64,000 nt of DNA from Siniperca chuatsi (taxonomy: Eukaryota; Chordata; Actinopteri; Centrarchiformes; Sinipercidae). The stretch covers positions 14,470,888-14,534,887 of the forward strand of contig NC_058053.1 of NCBI RefSeq assembly GCF_020085105.1, in the 5' to 3' direction. The notes below the pieces were generated by a model. The model saw only the letters and a list, made by a program, of their open reading frames with translations. It ran no database searches and was not told the DNA's origin. The position numbers were made by a program, and so were the translations under genes. Positions 28,355-40,169 of the stretch are shown here, piece by piece. Position 1 is the stretch's first letter. Each line of letters opens with the position of its first letter.

Positions 28355-28647
28355 TTGTATTCGATATATAACCTAGAAATGAAAGAAACGAAAATACTAC
28401 TGCCAAATACAACAGTTGACAAAGTAAACTTTTACTGTAGCTAGCGTTAACGCTTTCCAGGTTACACACAGATGTGTCAGGGTCCGCATTTGTTGCGTTG
28501 TATCCAGGCAACACCTGAACCAATCGGAAGCCTTTCCGCTGATGGACGACAGGTGGCGCCGTGTGCCCCCAAAGTTATCCCTGTTTGAATGTAACGCCAC
28601 ACACACCTTCATTTCATTCTTCTGATTTTATGTGAAATGCTCCCATA
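28355..28647. promoter_or_regulatory. cfap210 upstream region with X-box-like site
   Basis: The site GTATCC-A-GGCAAC (28500-28512) has a perfect right half (RGYAAC) and one mismatch in the left half of the RFX consensus GTNRCC-N(0-3)-RGYAAC. It lies about 145 bases upstream of the cfap210 start codon. Motile-cilium genes are classic RFX2/3 and FOXJ1 targets, so this is a likely core promoter site. The function is inferred. Confidence 0.5.
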
Positions 28648-29830
28648 CAGTCCTGACCAAAAATGTTGCCACCTTTGCACTATTTTATTTTTCAAATAAT
28701 GCAATATTTCTACAAGTATATTTCTTTGGTTTGCTATTGAACAAAACAAAATACCTACAAAAAATAAGGAAAAAAATCTTTTGCCAAACAAAAATCCTGC
28801 AAGGGATTCAAGAGTCAGCGCAGGTCACAATATTACTGCCACCTTTTAATGGTTTTAAGACATAACTGGATTCCTTTCATTTGTAACCTGTTGAGTTGCA
28901 GGTGTTTGTAATATAAATATAATTCAACTAGTTTAAATAGAGAACTGCTGATTCTGTGTCTATCAAGCTGAACATGGAAAGAAGAAAGAAAAGCAGATAA
29001 TTGTCAGAGGACGTCAGGCAAGATTGCAGCAGAGCGTGGACAATCCCACGGCTACAAGTCCATTTCCACAGACCTGTTCCTGTGCCCACCATCTACACAA
29101 TAAGCCTTTTTCACGAGACATTTTAAAATGTCACAATAGGAAAAGCACAGGTGTAAATAATAAAATCAAATACGGCTGAATTCCATTTAGCTGCTTCAGT
29201 TTAAGGGTCCTGGTGCCGTGCATGCTGGCTCGCTGTCACAGCTTAATGGGACACTTGAATAGAACAGAGTATTATTAGTTATTAGTAACACCTGTGCTTT
29301 TGCTACTATGACAAGAAGGCCCATGGCACTGGAGCCAACCTCTCTGGATGTGGATGCTAAATGTGGATATAAAAGCTAACCTTGAGACAGTTTCATCTTG
29401 CACCATCAGTCACAGATTCACTCAAAAGGGGCTCTGTGGTGTGTGAGACCACAGAGGATCCAGCTGCTGGGTGATGGAGGCATTCGAAAGCCCGACTTTG
29501 GTAAATTGCATCATCTCTTTGTTTGTTAACGGAAAACAACATGAAGCCTTTAAAGAAAAGAACGGCATCGCGACAGTCAAACATGGAAGAGGAAAAGCAA
29601 GTTTTAGGGTTACTTTGCAGCTTCTGGCTCTGATTGCACTGAATCTGGAAACTGCACCATGAACTCAGGAGGTTACCAAGGCATTTTGGAGCACAATATT
29701 GAACCCAGTGTCAGAAACCTGGGTCTCTGTATACTGTAGAAGATAATGGGTCTGAATCATTAAATTTACAGAATATGCAACTGGCCCCAAAAGCTACATT
29801 CCCACTGTGTGTTCAATTAAATTTGTGCTA
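28648..29830. mobile_element. degraded Tc1-like transposon, interrupted
   Basis: Begins at TA followed by CAGTCCTGACCAAAAATG, a Tc1-type end. The stretch near 29000-29080 resembles the N-terminal DNA-binding part of Tc1 transposases in short frames (KIAAERGQSHGYKSIS). Near 29690-29770 it resembles the sequence before the catalytic Asp (a frame with SVSETWVSVY). There are many stops and frame changes between, so it is an old, inactive + strand copy. The right end is not clear. A small inverted-repeat element (29129-29313) sits inside it. Confidence 0.5.
29129..29313. mobile_element. small MITE nested in the Tc1 relic
   Basis: TGTCACAATAGGAAAAGCAC then AGGTGT at the left is mirrored by ACACCTGTGCTTTTGCTACT then ATGACA at the right, giving an inverted repeat of about 26 bases with a few mismatches. 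Length is about 185 bp and there is no coding capacity. The Tc1-like sequence appears to resume after it. Confidence 0.55.
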
Positions 29831-30679
29831 ATTTAATTGAAATGTGCACCACTAAAGTACAGTATGAACTTGCACGATGAAGTCCTTATGATTTAAGCTT
29901 TATCACTTAATTTGAGACCATGTCGTGAAGAAAATTTAGTTTTAAGACCTTCATTATTTAAGTTTTGTGCTTTCTTGTTGCATACTCCTAAATTAACTGG
30001 GAGCTGGGTTGTATTACAGGAAAAAAAAAGTATGTGAACTAAGTGACATGACAAAAGATTCTGGTTTATAGCAGAGTAGCAGAACTCCTAAAGGTTCATA
30101 TTTGACTCCAGATATTCTTTGTCTTTCCTGTTCTCCTCCTGTTCAGGGTAATGAAGGCAGGGAAACAGCCCATCACAGCTGACTCACACAGATATACTGT
30201 ACTGACACTCATACGGATTCTGCACACAAACAAATTACATGTGTTTTAAAATCTCGTGTTAAAAGCAGATACAATAGTATGACTGTGACAGTTAGGTCAA
30301 ATTACTGCGCTGACCCTAAGCTAAGGGGGCTGTCATGTGCAGCCTAATGAGTCAGGTGATGAACAGCGTCTCTTAAATTAAGACAGAAAAAAATGGACTC
30401 ACCTGACCTGATCTACTGTAAATGAAGGAAGATGTGAACAAGTTTGATATTCCTTGGAGGATTAGAATTATTATATTATTAGAGGATATGGTTCTTTTTC
30501 ATTGTCTTACATACTTGATTTTACTTAAGTATTTCCATTTCATGTTTCTTAATACTTCTGTTCCATTGCATTTCAGTGATAAATATAGCATTTTTTACTC
30601 AGCTACATTTATATGACAGCTATAGTCACTAGTTAACATACTAAACATATGATGAGTATATAAAATATGATGCATTGCT
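29831..30679. other. AT-rich gap without recognised feature
   Basis: I see no exon, RNA gene or clear repeat boundary. It lies in the space that holds PHOSPHO2 in mammals. No haloacid-dehalogenase motif was found in the six-frame translations of the whole gap. Confidence 0.5.
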
Positions 30680-31433
30680 CAGTGGTGGAAGAAGTAGCCT
30701 ATTCAGATCCTTTACATAAGTAAAAGTTCTAATACCACACTGTAATCCACTACAAGTAAAAGTCCTGCATTCAAATCATTACTTAAGGTAAAGTACGTAA
30801 GTATTATCAGAATAATGTAAGTATCAGAAGTAAAAGTACTCATTGTTTTACTATATCTGATGTTTCTGGAATAATATTACAGCTGCATTCATGTGTATGT
30901 TGCATTTTACTGCTGTAGATGTTTAAGGTTGAGCTAATTTGAACTACTTTATATACTGTTGGGTAGTTTAATCTACAGCAATGTATCATATTCTATAAGA
31001 TCATCATATGTTTGTAGCGTCGCTGCCCTGTGAGAACAACGTATCTCTAAAAAGTCAACTTTTCATGAGCTCAGAAAAACAGCCCTGTTTTCAGCTTTGT
31101 GACCCATTTTCCAGCTAATCCAAGGTTGTTTTTTTATTGTTTATTTAGTTTAGAAGTTGGAGAATTTTCTCAACCCATAAAGGAAACACTTCATCCTTCA
31201 GGTTCATCAGAAACATTCCAATTCAAAATCACCAAAACATGGTTTTAAGTGCACATGAAGGGTATGAAAAATTGTTATCTGAAAAGTAACTACAGCTGTC
31301 AGACAAATATAGTGGAGTAAAAAGTACAATATTTGCTTCTGCGATGTAATGCAGTAATAGTATAAAGTTGCATAAAATAGACATACCAAAGTACAAGTAC
31401 CTTGAATTTGTACTTAAGGTCGCTCCACCACAG
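30680..31433. mobile_element. non-autonomous hAT element, CAGTGGTGG family
   Basis: Starts CAGTGGTGGAAGAAGTA and ends GCTCCACCACAG (inverted). The flanking eight bases are GCATTGCT (30672-30679) and GTATTGCT (31434-31441), matching at seven of eight, which fits an hAT target duplication. About 754 bp, no coding capacity. The inner sequence (AAGTAAAAGTCCTGCATTC) recurs in the copies at 40170, 43066 and 31500. Confidence 0.75.
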
Positions 31434-31499
31434 GTATTGCTATCTGTAAAATACAAAGAAAGTCATTAAAATGAGCTCCCCATGTTAATGCATCAGTAA

Positions 31500-31716
31500 T
31501 AATAATCCATTATTATAGTAAATAATAATATAACGCTGACAGAGGCGATTCCCTGCATAATGAGTACTTTTATTTTTGATATTTTAAGCACATTTTTGCT
31601 GATACTACTTCTACACTTTGAATGCAGGGCTTCTACTTGCAGCGAGGAGCAGGCCTGCTTGTGATATTGCTATTTTTTATAAAAGTACAAACTGTGTATA
31701 CTCCTTCCACCACTGT
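31500..31716. mobile_element. partial hAT copy, CAGTGGTGG family
   Basis: Contains CCCTGCATAATGAGTACTTT, GAATGCAGGGCTTCTACTTG and the family end CTCCTTCCACCACTG at about 31702-31716, in the orientation opposite to the neighbouring full copy. The left part is missing or too diverged to see. It ends about 250 bases before the phgdh start codon, so it borders the phgdh promoter. Confidence 0.55.
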
Positions 31717-31964
31717 TGATGGCCTGATAAACACATCAAACTGGCCTCGGCATTAAACTGGTGTCCTGGAGGATTATGTTACGTCAGAGCAGAATATGTA
31801 CGAGAGGCGGGTTTTACTTTGAAAGGGGGCTGTCTTAAATCCGAGATAACCATTCAAAACCAACAGAGGGAAAAAAAACTTCCCGTGTCCATCACTTTAT
31901 GTAGGCATCCGACGGTCCAACTCCAGTTGCCCACCAACGAGCTACAAGCAGAGAAAGCCTCAAG
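31717..31964 (+). promoter_or_regulatory. phgdh promoter and 5' UTR with ATF/CRE-like site
   Basis: TTACGTCA at 31779-31786 is an ATF/CREB-type octamer, 179 bases before the phgdh ATG. PHGDH is a known ATF4 target in the amino-acid response, so this site is a reasonable candidate. ATF4 composite sites usually read TGATGNAA(A/T), so the match is to the wider ATF family. Confidence 0.4.
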
Positions 31965-34900
31965 ATGGCCCCGATCCCCATCAAGACGGTTTTAATCAGT
32001 GAAAGTGTTGACCCCCGCTGCAAGGCGATTCTGGAGGAAAATGGCATCCGAGTCACGGAAAAACAGAATATGAAAAGGGATGAATTAATGGCGGAGATTA
32101 AGGTAAGGTTGGCCCGCTGTATTAACTTACATAACTGCTTTCACATGCACCGAGTGTGGTTTGTTTTCTACGCGACATGTTTTCCAATCTTGTTGAAGAG
32201 TTTAGTCGCTTTAGCTAGCATCATTTTAAAGGCTCGCGTGCACAGGTCTTGGGGAAAGTATGTTAAAAGGCAAAAACCAAGTAGCACCTGCGCTTTTTTT
32301 TCTCCATACAAACTTGTATGTAAGGTGAGTGCAGTTTAATTTTCGGCAGCGTTACCCACGCCTTTCCTCTTTTGACGGCTGAGGTGTGAGAACTGATTGT
32401 TCGTACCGCCCTTTGGGAGGCTGATGCAACTCATCCCTCACTTTGCCGGTTCTCATCACTTTCCTTCCAAGTGCCACATACAGCAGCGTGGCAGCTTTTA
32501 TCAGCTTAATGCAGAGGCTGTTGCATGGGACAGAAACAAATATTTGCCTTTTGTACAGCTTAGCTTTGTCAGATTAGGAACAATGGGGTTGCAATGAGAC
32601 TGTTTTCATACAGACTGAATGCATTGCAGTGTTTTGCAGCAGATTCAGGGCTGGACTAACCCACTGCTAGGCCCTGGGGCAAAAGTGAGCTGTGGGCCCC
32701 CCCTTTTTTAACCCCTTCTCTGGTTACCCCAACCCATTGAGTCTCAGAAACCACACAGTGTTCCTACCTGCAAAGATGCATTTTGTACCATTCATAATAC
32801 TGGAGTATAGTTACTGTGTTGTCGCTACGATTCACTCGCTTTTTAAAATGAACCTGTTTTAACTCCCACATATGAGGGAAAATCTCCACACTCGCTAACT
32901 GATGCACTTACACGTTACCATGGTTACAAAATCACACCAGAGTTATTTTAACCGAACCATACAGGTCAGGTTTAAAAGCACCCGTAGGTTGCAAGAACAG
33001 GAGTAGACACACATTCATTTAACTATGTACACTTTCACTGAAACCATTTCAAGTATTAAAACTACATCTTTGACACAATGCTCTAATAGAAGATGGGGCC
33101 AGAAAAAAATTACCAAAAACTTTGCATTGATCAAAGTACCACAAAATAACTGACACACAGTGAATCTGTGGGTTTAGGGGCCACTGAAGGTTTGGGGCCT
33201 CAGAGCAATTTGCCACTTTGCATGGTTGGTAATATAGCCTTGAGTAGATTCACCGCAGATATAAAACACCATGAGATCAGCCATGTGCTTTTCTCACCAT
33301 CCTAGGACTACGATGGCCTTGTAGTTAGATCTGCAACGAAGGTAACAGCTGACGTCATCAATGCTGCTAGTAATCTCAAAATCATTGGGAGAGCTGGGAC
33401 TGGTGTGGACAATGTGGATGTTGATGCCGCCACCAAAAAGGGTATTATTGTAATGAAGTAAGTCTCCAGTCTACGCGCAAATTTGGTTCCAATATATAAT
33501 GTACTGTCCATTAACTGTAGACTGTTTTCTCCAGCACGCCAAGCGGTAACACGATCAGTGCCGCCGAGCTGACATGTGCCCTGCTGATGAGCCTCTCAAG
33601 GCAAGATGAGTCATGTTTTTATGACAACGTGCTCAGTCTTTAATTGCACTGAAGGACTGTAACTGTCGTTCTGTTTACAGAAATGTGCCTCAAGCTGCAA
33701 TGTCGATGAAACAAGGGAAGTGGGATCGCAAAAAGGTAAGCAGAGATTTTTATTTTGCCCCCTGTGACTGTTTGCAGTTGCCACACAAAGCGATTACTGT
33801 TGCATGGTCGGCTCCATTGTTCAGCGAGTCATCACTAATCAGATGTGACATCTGGATCTGTGCAGTTTTGGATTTCGTAGACAGGGTCATTGTTTTGTTT
33901 GTTTCTCATTTTACAGTTCATGGGCGCAGAGCTGTATGGCAAGGTACTCGGAATAGTTGGACTTGGAAGAATAGGAAAGGAAGTCGCCTCAAGAATGCAA
34001 TCATTTGGCATGAAGGTAAGTAAACAGATTATACATGACAAGACTGAGTGCTCACATTTCTCAGTTCATTTCACTTTAATATTTAGATGAAACAAACATG
34101 GCAAGATAAGTTGTTGTTTTTTCTCTCTCGCTCTTCTTAGACTATCGGCTATGATCCAATCACTCCTCCTGAGGTGTCATCCAGCTGGGGGGTGGAGCAG
34201 ATGTCTCTGGAGCAGCTTTGGCCCCAGTGTGACTATATTACTGTCCACACTCCCCTAATGCCCTCTACTGTTGGTGAGTTTCACTGAGGTTCTCCTGACT
34301 ATATTGCTATCCTAAGTTGTGGAGTTTCTTTTTCAATTGTATCTTTTTTTCCCCCCCCAAAGGTTTGCTTAATGATGAATCATTTGCTAAATGCAAGAAA
34401 GGAGTGAAGGTCGTGAACTGTGCACGTGGGGGCATCATCGACGAGGACGCTCTCCTCAGAGCTTTGGAGTCCGGACAGTGTGGAGGAGCAGGGCTTGATG
34501 TCTTTGTTGAGGCAAGATTATTGGAGCATGTCCTCTCACAAATAACTCTGTACTACTGTATGTAACTATAGCAGTTTGTATCAAATTGTGTCTTTAATCA
34601 CTCAAAAAAGAGGTCTTACTTTGTGTTTGTTTGGCCGCAGGAGCCTCCTAATAACCAGTCATTGGTCGACCATCCTAATGTCATCAGCTGTCCTCACCTG
34701 GGAGCCAGTACAAAGGAGGCTCAGGCCCGTTGTGGGGAGGACGTCGCTCTGCAGATTGTGGACATGGTGATGGGCAAGAAGCTGATTGGAGCTGTAAGTT
34801 CTGCTCCGTGTTCTTATACCTTTTCAAACAAATGACCTCTCAGTCGTTGAGTTTTGTTGTTGCAAAACATGTTAAAGGGGCACTCCAGCGATTTAGTACT

Positions 34901-37900
34901 GCACTTCCATAAAGTTGGCAAATTATTAAAAATAGTGATCAAAAGCAATGCAGCAGATCCTGAGATATTCTGGCCTCTAGTCCCTAAAATGGGTAAAGCT
35001 CCAAAAATAACTGAATCCTACACTGCATCTTTTTATTAGACCCTTCATGCCCGGTAAATGCCAATGTCTTTCAAACTCCAGTTTATAATTCCGGCTTTCT
35101 GTCTAAAAGCCACAGAGAACATTATACAACTGTTTTCACTGTCTGAGTAGTCCTAACTATGACAAGGCCATGGTATGTAACCGAAGCTCACGATGCAGTA
35201 GTTAATGCATGTGACAATCACTTTTGGAGCCAAAGCTTCATTTAACTTGAACTTTAAAAGCGTCCAATGACAACATGACCAGGTTTGGTGGACTTGATTT
35301 TTGTATGTTTTTTGTTTCAGCTTCTAAGATGAGCTCATTTATGTGTCAGCAACATCATCCTCTATCAAACCCAATTTACAGCTCATTCTATCTCAAATAA
35401 ATCATTACTATCTTACCTATTACTTAGTATTTTGGAATATGCGATATGTGCAGAAGCTTCAGACAACAGTGTGGAGACATCTACCACATTTATACAAGAT
35501 TAGCCAACAAAATGGGTGCATTAGGTCACTGGAGTCACTAAAATAGTTCAACCTAACAGACTCTCAGACTTTAACACACACATCTGATAAGTCTAAGATG
35601 GAGCTGTCTCTCTGGACAAGTCCATTGTCATACTTCCCACAAAGTCCATAGTTTTTCAGACTATGCTTTGGGAAATAATGCACAATTTAGACACCCTAAC
35701 ATTAAAGTGAACTTGAAATACATTTCTGTGTCAAGTCGTATATTCAGGTCAGTCTGTGTTCTGAAATGCATCGTCATCTATTGGACTCAGCATAGTTTAC
35801 CATGTGTCACAACAATGCCATGTACAGTAATTCCAGAAGCAGGTATGTTTTCATTCAATAACTACAACAGGTATGAAAACATGTATACACGTGGCTGACT
35901 GAGTTCAGAGACAGAATTACAGATCTAGATCAGACTCAAAGTCTGAAAGTAGACAAAAGGCATCAACATGAGGAAATATCAAATGGACTGACAGACAGTA
36001 ACAAAAACTGGTTATATGATCAATTAAGTAAACAAAACAAATTTGACATGAAAATGGATATCTACTGGAAACTGATGATGGTGGATTGAAGAAATTCAGA
36101 GGTGAGAAAGGGCTCCATCAAGGCTTTAATATGGGTCTCAAATGCTTATTTGGTATGATGATAACACTGAGAATCGGGGGGACCACTCAGTCTTCTGTTA
36201 GCATTTCATTAAAATGAGAAGGACTTGGGGTGCCGGTAGAGCGTGCGCCCCATGTACAAAGCTGAGTCATTACCGCAAATGATAGGGACTTATTGAATAT
36301 TGAGTCAGCCAGAGGTGGTGAGATGTGGAGCATTTGTTTTCAAAATGTGTGATCACATTCAGTTTACGAAAGCACTCTGATCCCCTTCTCCTTTTTGTAG
36401 GTGAACGCACAGGTTTTGGCCAGCACGTTCTCCCAGGAATCTCACCAACTGATCAAACTCGGAGAAGCTGTCGGAGCTGTGCTGCAATCATGCACTGCTT
36501 CTAAGAAACCGTTCAGCCACGTCCAAATCACTACTCAAGGTAAAACTACTGGTCTAACCAGTTTGTGTAACCGGAAGAAGGGGGGTCATATTGTAGGGAG
36601 ATAATATTGTAAAGTGGATTTTTTTCTCCCTCTGGTGGTATGATTGTGAAACTGTATTTGATAAGATACATAAGCTATTTTAGTAAATAATGAAGATGCA
36701 TTTTATGCTAGAAAAACCATAAACTAATATTCTTAAAAATGTTTCACTTCCTAGAAGTGGCAGTTAACACTATGTACTGTTTTCTTCAAACCAGGGGATT
36801 GCATGAAGTCCTCCACTGATTACATGACTTCATCAGTACTGGTTGGACTGCTGAATCATGAATCTGGCTGTTGCCCGAACTTCATCAATGTACTGAGCCT
36901 AGCCAAGGAGTCTGGAATCACGGTACGCCATTAACTCATTCTGGCAAATGCCACATGACAATAACGAGCGTGTGTCTTTAGAAAATAATACATGTGGATT
37001 ACTCTGCAGGTAAACCAGACCCACTGTGCGTCGGACGGGGCTGCCAGCGGTGTGTGTAAGGTGGAGATCGTGGCCAGTGGCTGCAGCTACAAAGCCAGTG
37101 GTTCAGTTCAAGGTGGCGTGCCAGTCCTGCTGGAGCTGAGCGACAGTGTGTTCAGACAGCCGGTCTCTCTCGCTGGAAATCTGCTGTTCTTCAAGGCCTC
37201 CGCAAATCCTCAGCTCCTATCCTCAGTGGCTGGTAAGAAACTTTAAAATGATGCAATTGCCTGGTAATGTTTAGGGGGAAATCACTCCTATAACACTGAA
37301 GTTGTTAGAATAAAGCCATAACTGATAGCTACAACTAGTTTGTCTCTGTATCAACACACTCTAGTTGGATCTTTAAGCAGGGCAAACATGCTGTCAACTG
37401 ATGGTACAAAGTTTCAGCTATGTAAAACATAAAATACAAAACAAACACATCAGCAGTCTTAGTCAAAATTAGAGTCAAGTCCTCTTTCAAGCCTGAAAAT
37501 TTTAAAGAAACCAGCAGAAATCCATCATACAGTGTGTCACCAATTTTGGCATCAACAACACACTAAATAGACCTTTTTAGGGTTTAATTAATTTAATTGA
37601 ATGTAATAATGCACCTTCATAAATGGCATTCTGTATTCAAGCATTTCACTTCAAACTGTGAAGTATGAATAAAGGACACTTTCATGATTGTGTTATGCAT
37701 ACAACTATGCCCAGCTTGCATGGTCATCACAAAATCATATGAGCCAGATACAGAAGGTGACGCGTTCATTTTCAAACAATACTACAAAAATTTCCAAAAA
37801 TAAAGAAGCATTTTGAATAATTTTGATGAGATTTTCATGTCTACAACAAAATTCAAAAATCTCTGACAATACATCTTAATACTACACATAATACTGGAAA

Positions 37901-39673
37901 AGTTAGATTTAATACTTAAAGCTGGAGTGTGGAACTTTTGTCTCTCCCTTCTGGCAGTGAGAGTAATTACACCAACACTGTCGATGCCACGTGCTTATTA
38001 TGTATGCCTACAGGTGAGCTCACCCAGGCTTGTGTTCAGAAATATTTACAAAAATACAGAAAATTTCACAGTTCCAAGACAGTAATCCATTATTTAGGTA
38101 GAGTAAATGTAATAGCTATATAGCCTACTCCAAATATTTTACCAACCCTTCCAAGAGCAGTAACATGACTGTCTGCCCTCAGTCCCTTCTCTCAGCGCTC
38201 TCCAACAAGGAAAAGCTAAAGCTACACCAATGGTTATCCCTGTTTGTCCTCGCTGTCAATCACTTTCTTTTGACAATAATCCTTACTCTGAATGCTGAGT
38301 TTCTTTTTTTCTTTTTTTCTGGAGCATCCGACACTTTTCTTGGACGCTTCTTAGGTTTTACTCCTAGCTGCTGTAGTCTACTCCGTCGCCACGGTTACTC
38401 CAGAGCCATGTAGAGAGAGAGTTGTGTCATCTCCATTCAGTTTCAATTCAAGTGGCTTTATTGGCATGACTGCATACAAGACAACGTTGCCAAAGCACAT
38501 TAACACAAACTGTACAATCATAATAAACAAAATAAACAATGCTCAATAATAAACATTCTCTTCAATGGACCTGGAAATACAGAGAGATTTACCTGGCGGT
38601 GATAGGCTTAATGAGCATTGTGTGAACTCGTTCAGCAAGGGCTTGAATGTAACGGACGTTCATTTATATGTCAAAGTCCCGCACTCTAGCTTTAAATAAC
38701 CCGTCTTCCCTTCTTTTCCAGGCTTCTGAGACAATGTTAGCAAACTTAAACACATCAGAATTCAACCATTCCTATTTCTGATCTTCTGTACACCAGAATA
38801 TTTGTTGAGCCATTTCATGGAAAATTGATACTCTTAAATCATCACAGTGTATGTAGTGTGTATATGCACAGTATGTACTGTACACAAGGAAATGGGATTC
38901 ACACAACTAAATCATTTTGTTTTCCGCCTGTTTATTTCTGAATCTGCTTACCTCGGTGGCCAGAGGAAGAATACCTGTTCTCAACTGTGCAACTAAAGTC
39001 TTTGGCTTCTAGATAAGTGAGATGTAATATGCAATTTAAACCCACACTTGTGGTTTTAATATGCATGTATGTTCTTTTTTAATTTTTTGGTTTTGACAAG
39101 ATATTTTTCAAACAAATTTTCTTCAAACTTGAATTTAAAGTCTACTCTCTTTTAATGGAGTAAATATTACAACGCACATTATTCCTGTAGATATACAGCC
39201 TATCAGCCTCCTCAAAGACCGAATGTAGTGTCAGTGAAGCAGTGGAACGGGCAGATACAGTATTGTATGTGATGTTGGGCAAAATGTAACTTTGAAGCAT
39301 CTGAAGGGGAGATTTAGGTGATCATAAGGGTTTAAGTGGTTAATGGTGTGAGTAATTTCAAAATAAAGCAAGGAAAAAACTGTGAACCAGATTTTATTTT
39401 TCCACTGTTGATTTTTGACTTGTATGAAAGATGGTATTAATTTATGACTTCTAAGGACTAAATTGAAGTGTTTGCTTTAAAATCACACCTATTTTCTCTT
39501 TGATTGTTCTTTGTTTAGGACGTCTGGCCACAGAGGGAGTGGAGATTGAGTCCTTCAGTGCTCCTGCAGACCGCACTGGGGATCTGTGGTATTGTGTGGG
39601 GGTGTCCTCTCTCCTGCGAGACCTCAGTGCCTTGAATCCTTTGGTTAAGGAGGCAGCACAGCTCAGCATTTAA
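31965..39673 (+). CDS. phgdh: D-3-phosphoglycerate dehydrogenase
   Basis: Twelve exons: 31965-32102, 33306-33457, 33535-33600, 33681-33735, 33917-34015, 34141-34273, 34363-34511, 34641-34793, 36401-36539, 36795-36922, 37010-37232, 39519-39673. They encode 529 aa (human 533). The enzyme oxidises 3-phosphoglycerate with NAD+ in the cytosol, the first committed step of serine synthesis. The NAD-binding GLGRIG is at residues 152-157. The catalytic Arg236 (NCARGG), Glu265 (EEPP) and His283 (CPHLGAS) fall at the same numbers as in human. The C-terminal half is the more variable intervening and ACT-like regulatory region. Introns 3 and 7 use GC donors (AAG|GCAAGA after 33600 and GAG|GCAAGA after 34511); no GT fits the frame at either place. 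Introns 8 and 11 hold repeats. The position between cfap210 and klhl23 is that of PHOSPHO2 in human. Confidence 0.96.
32640..33240. repeat. probable dispersed repeat in phgdh intron 1
   Basis: Begins near GGGCTGGACTAACCCACTGC with TGGGCCCCCCC and ends near GGGGCCACTGAAGGTTTGGG; the two ends share GGCC-rich words in opposite orientation. It looks like an old non-coding repeat, but the family and the exact ends are uncertain. Confidence 0.35.
34870..36380. repeat. repeat-bearing intron 8 of phgdh
   Basis: The intron is 1.6 kb. Near its start, AAAGGGGCACTCCAGCGATT continues into a fish dispersed repeat with TTGCACTTCCATAAAGT-like words (here CTGCACTTCCATAAAGTTGG). Similar AAGGG(C/G)NACTC ends occur on the element in the mettl5 intron at 53710. 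The rest of the intron shows no feature. Confidence 0.45.
37916..38696. mobile_element. inverted-repeat element in phgdh intron 11
   Basis: The left end TTAAAGCTGGAGTGTGGAAC and the inverted right end CCCGCACTCTAGCTTTAA pair with a few mismatches. About 780 bp, no coding capacity. Inside it, at about 38440-38570, is AATTCAAGTGGCTTTATTGG with GTTGCCAAAGCA, a second widespread teleost repeat, so it looks like a nested insertion. Confidence 0.6.
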
Positions 39674-40169
39674 ATGACAGCAGCAACGCCATCTGAAAAT
39701 CTTAACATTCTCAAGAGTGTCTACCATCTTAACGTTTACAACTAACAACTTGTTTAGAAGTTGAACACTTGCAGTTTAAATCTTGCATTTTGATAACATT
39801 CCTGTGTTTAGATGCTTTACATGCACTTTGTTGAAGTAAAACTAAATTAAACGTTTCAGTGTCGTGTGCTGTTCAGTTTTTTTTTTGGTTTTTTTTTTAC
39901 CTTTTTAGAGCAGAGCTGTAAAATAAAGTACACTTGTAAAACAGTGTAAGAACAAGTTTAAAGTACTGGCAGTTGAGTGTTTTTATTCAATGAGCTTACA
40001 CTTTCACATGTGTACTACACCATTCTCTTATTAAGCAAGTAGTATTGGATCACATTACATTTTACAGGTGTACATAATATCTCAGTTTAATTGCCAACTG
40101 GTTATTGTGCAGATATTTCATGTGAAACAAGTTCATAAAATATGATGCATGTCTGGAAAAACTATGCAA

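Noticed and set aside
28355-31964. Possible PHOSPHO2 gene in the gap before phgdh
   Set aside because: No frame shows a DxD phosphatase motif or other PHOSPHO2 similarity; the gap is filled with transposon remnants.
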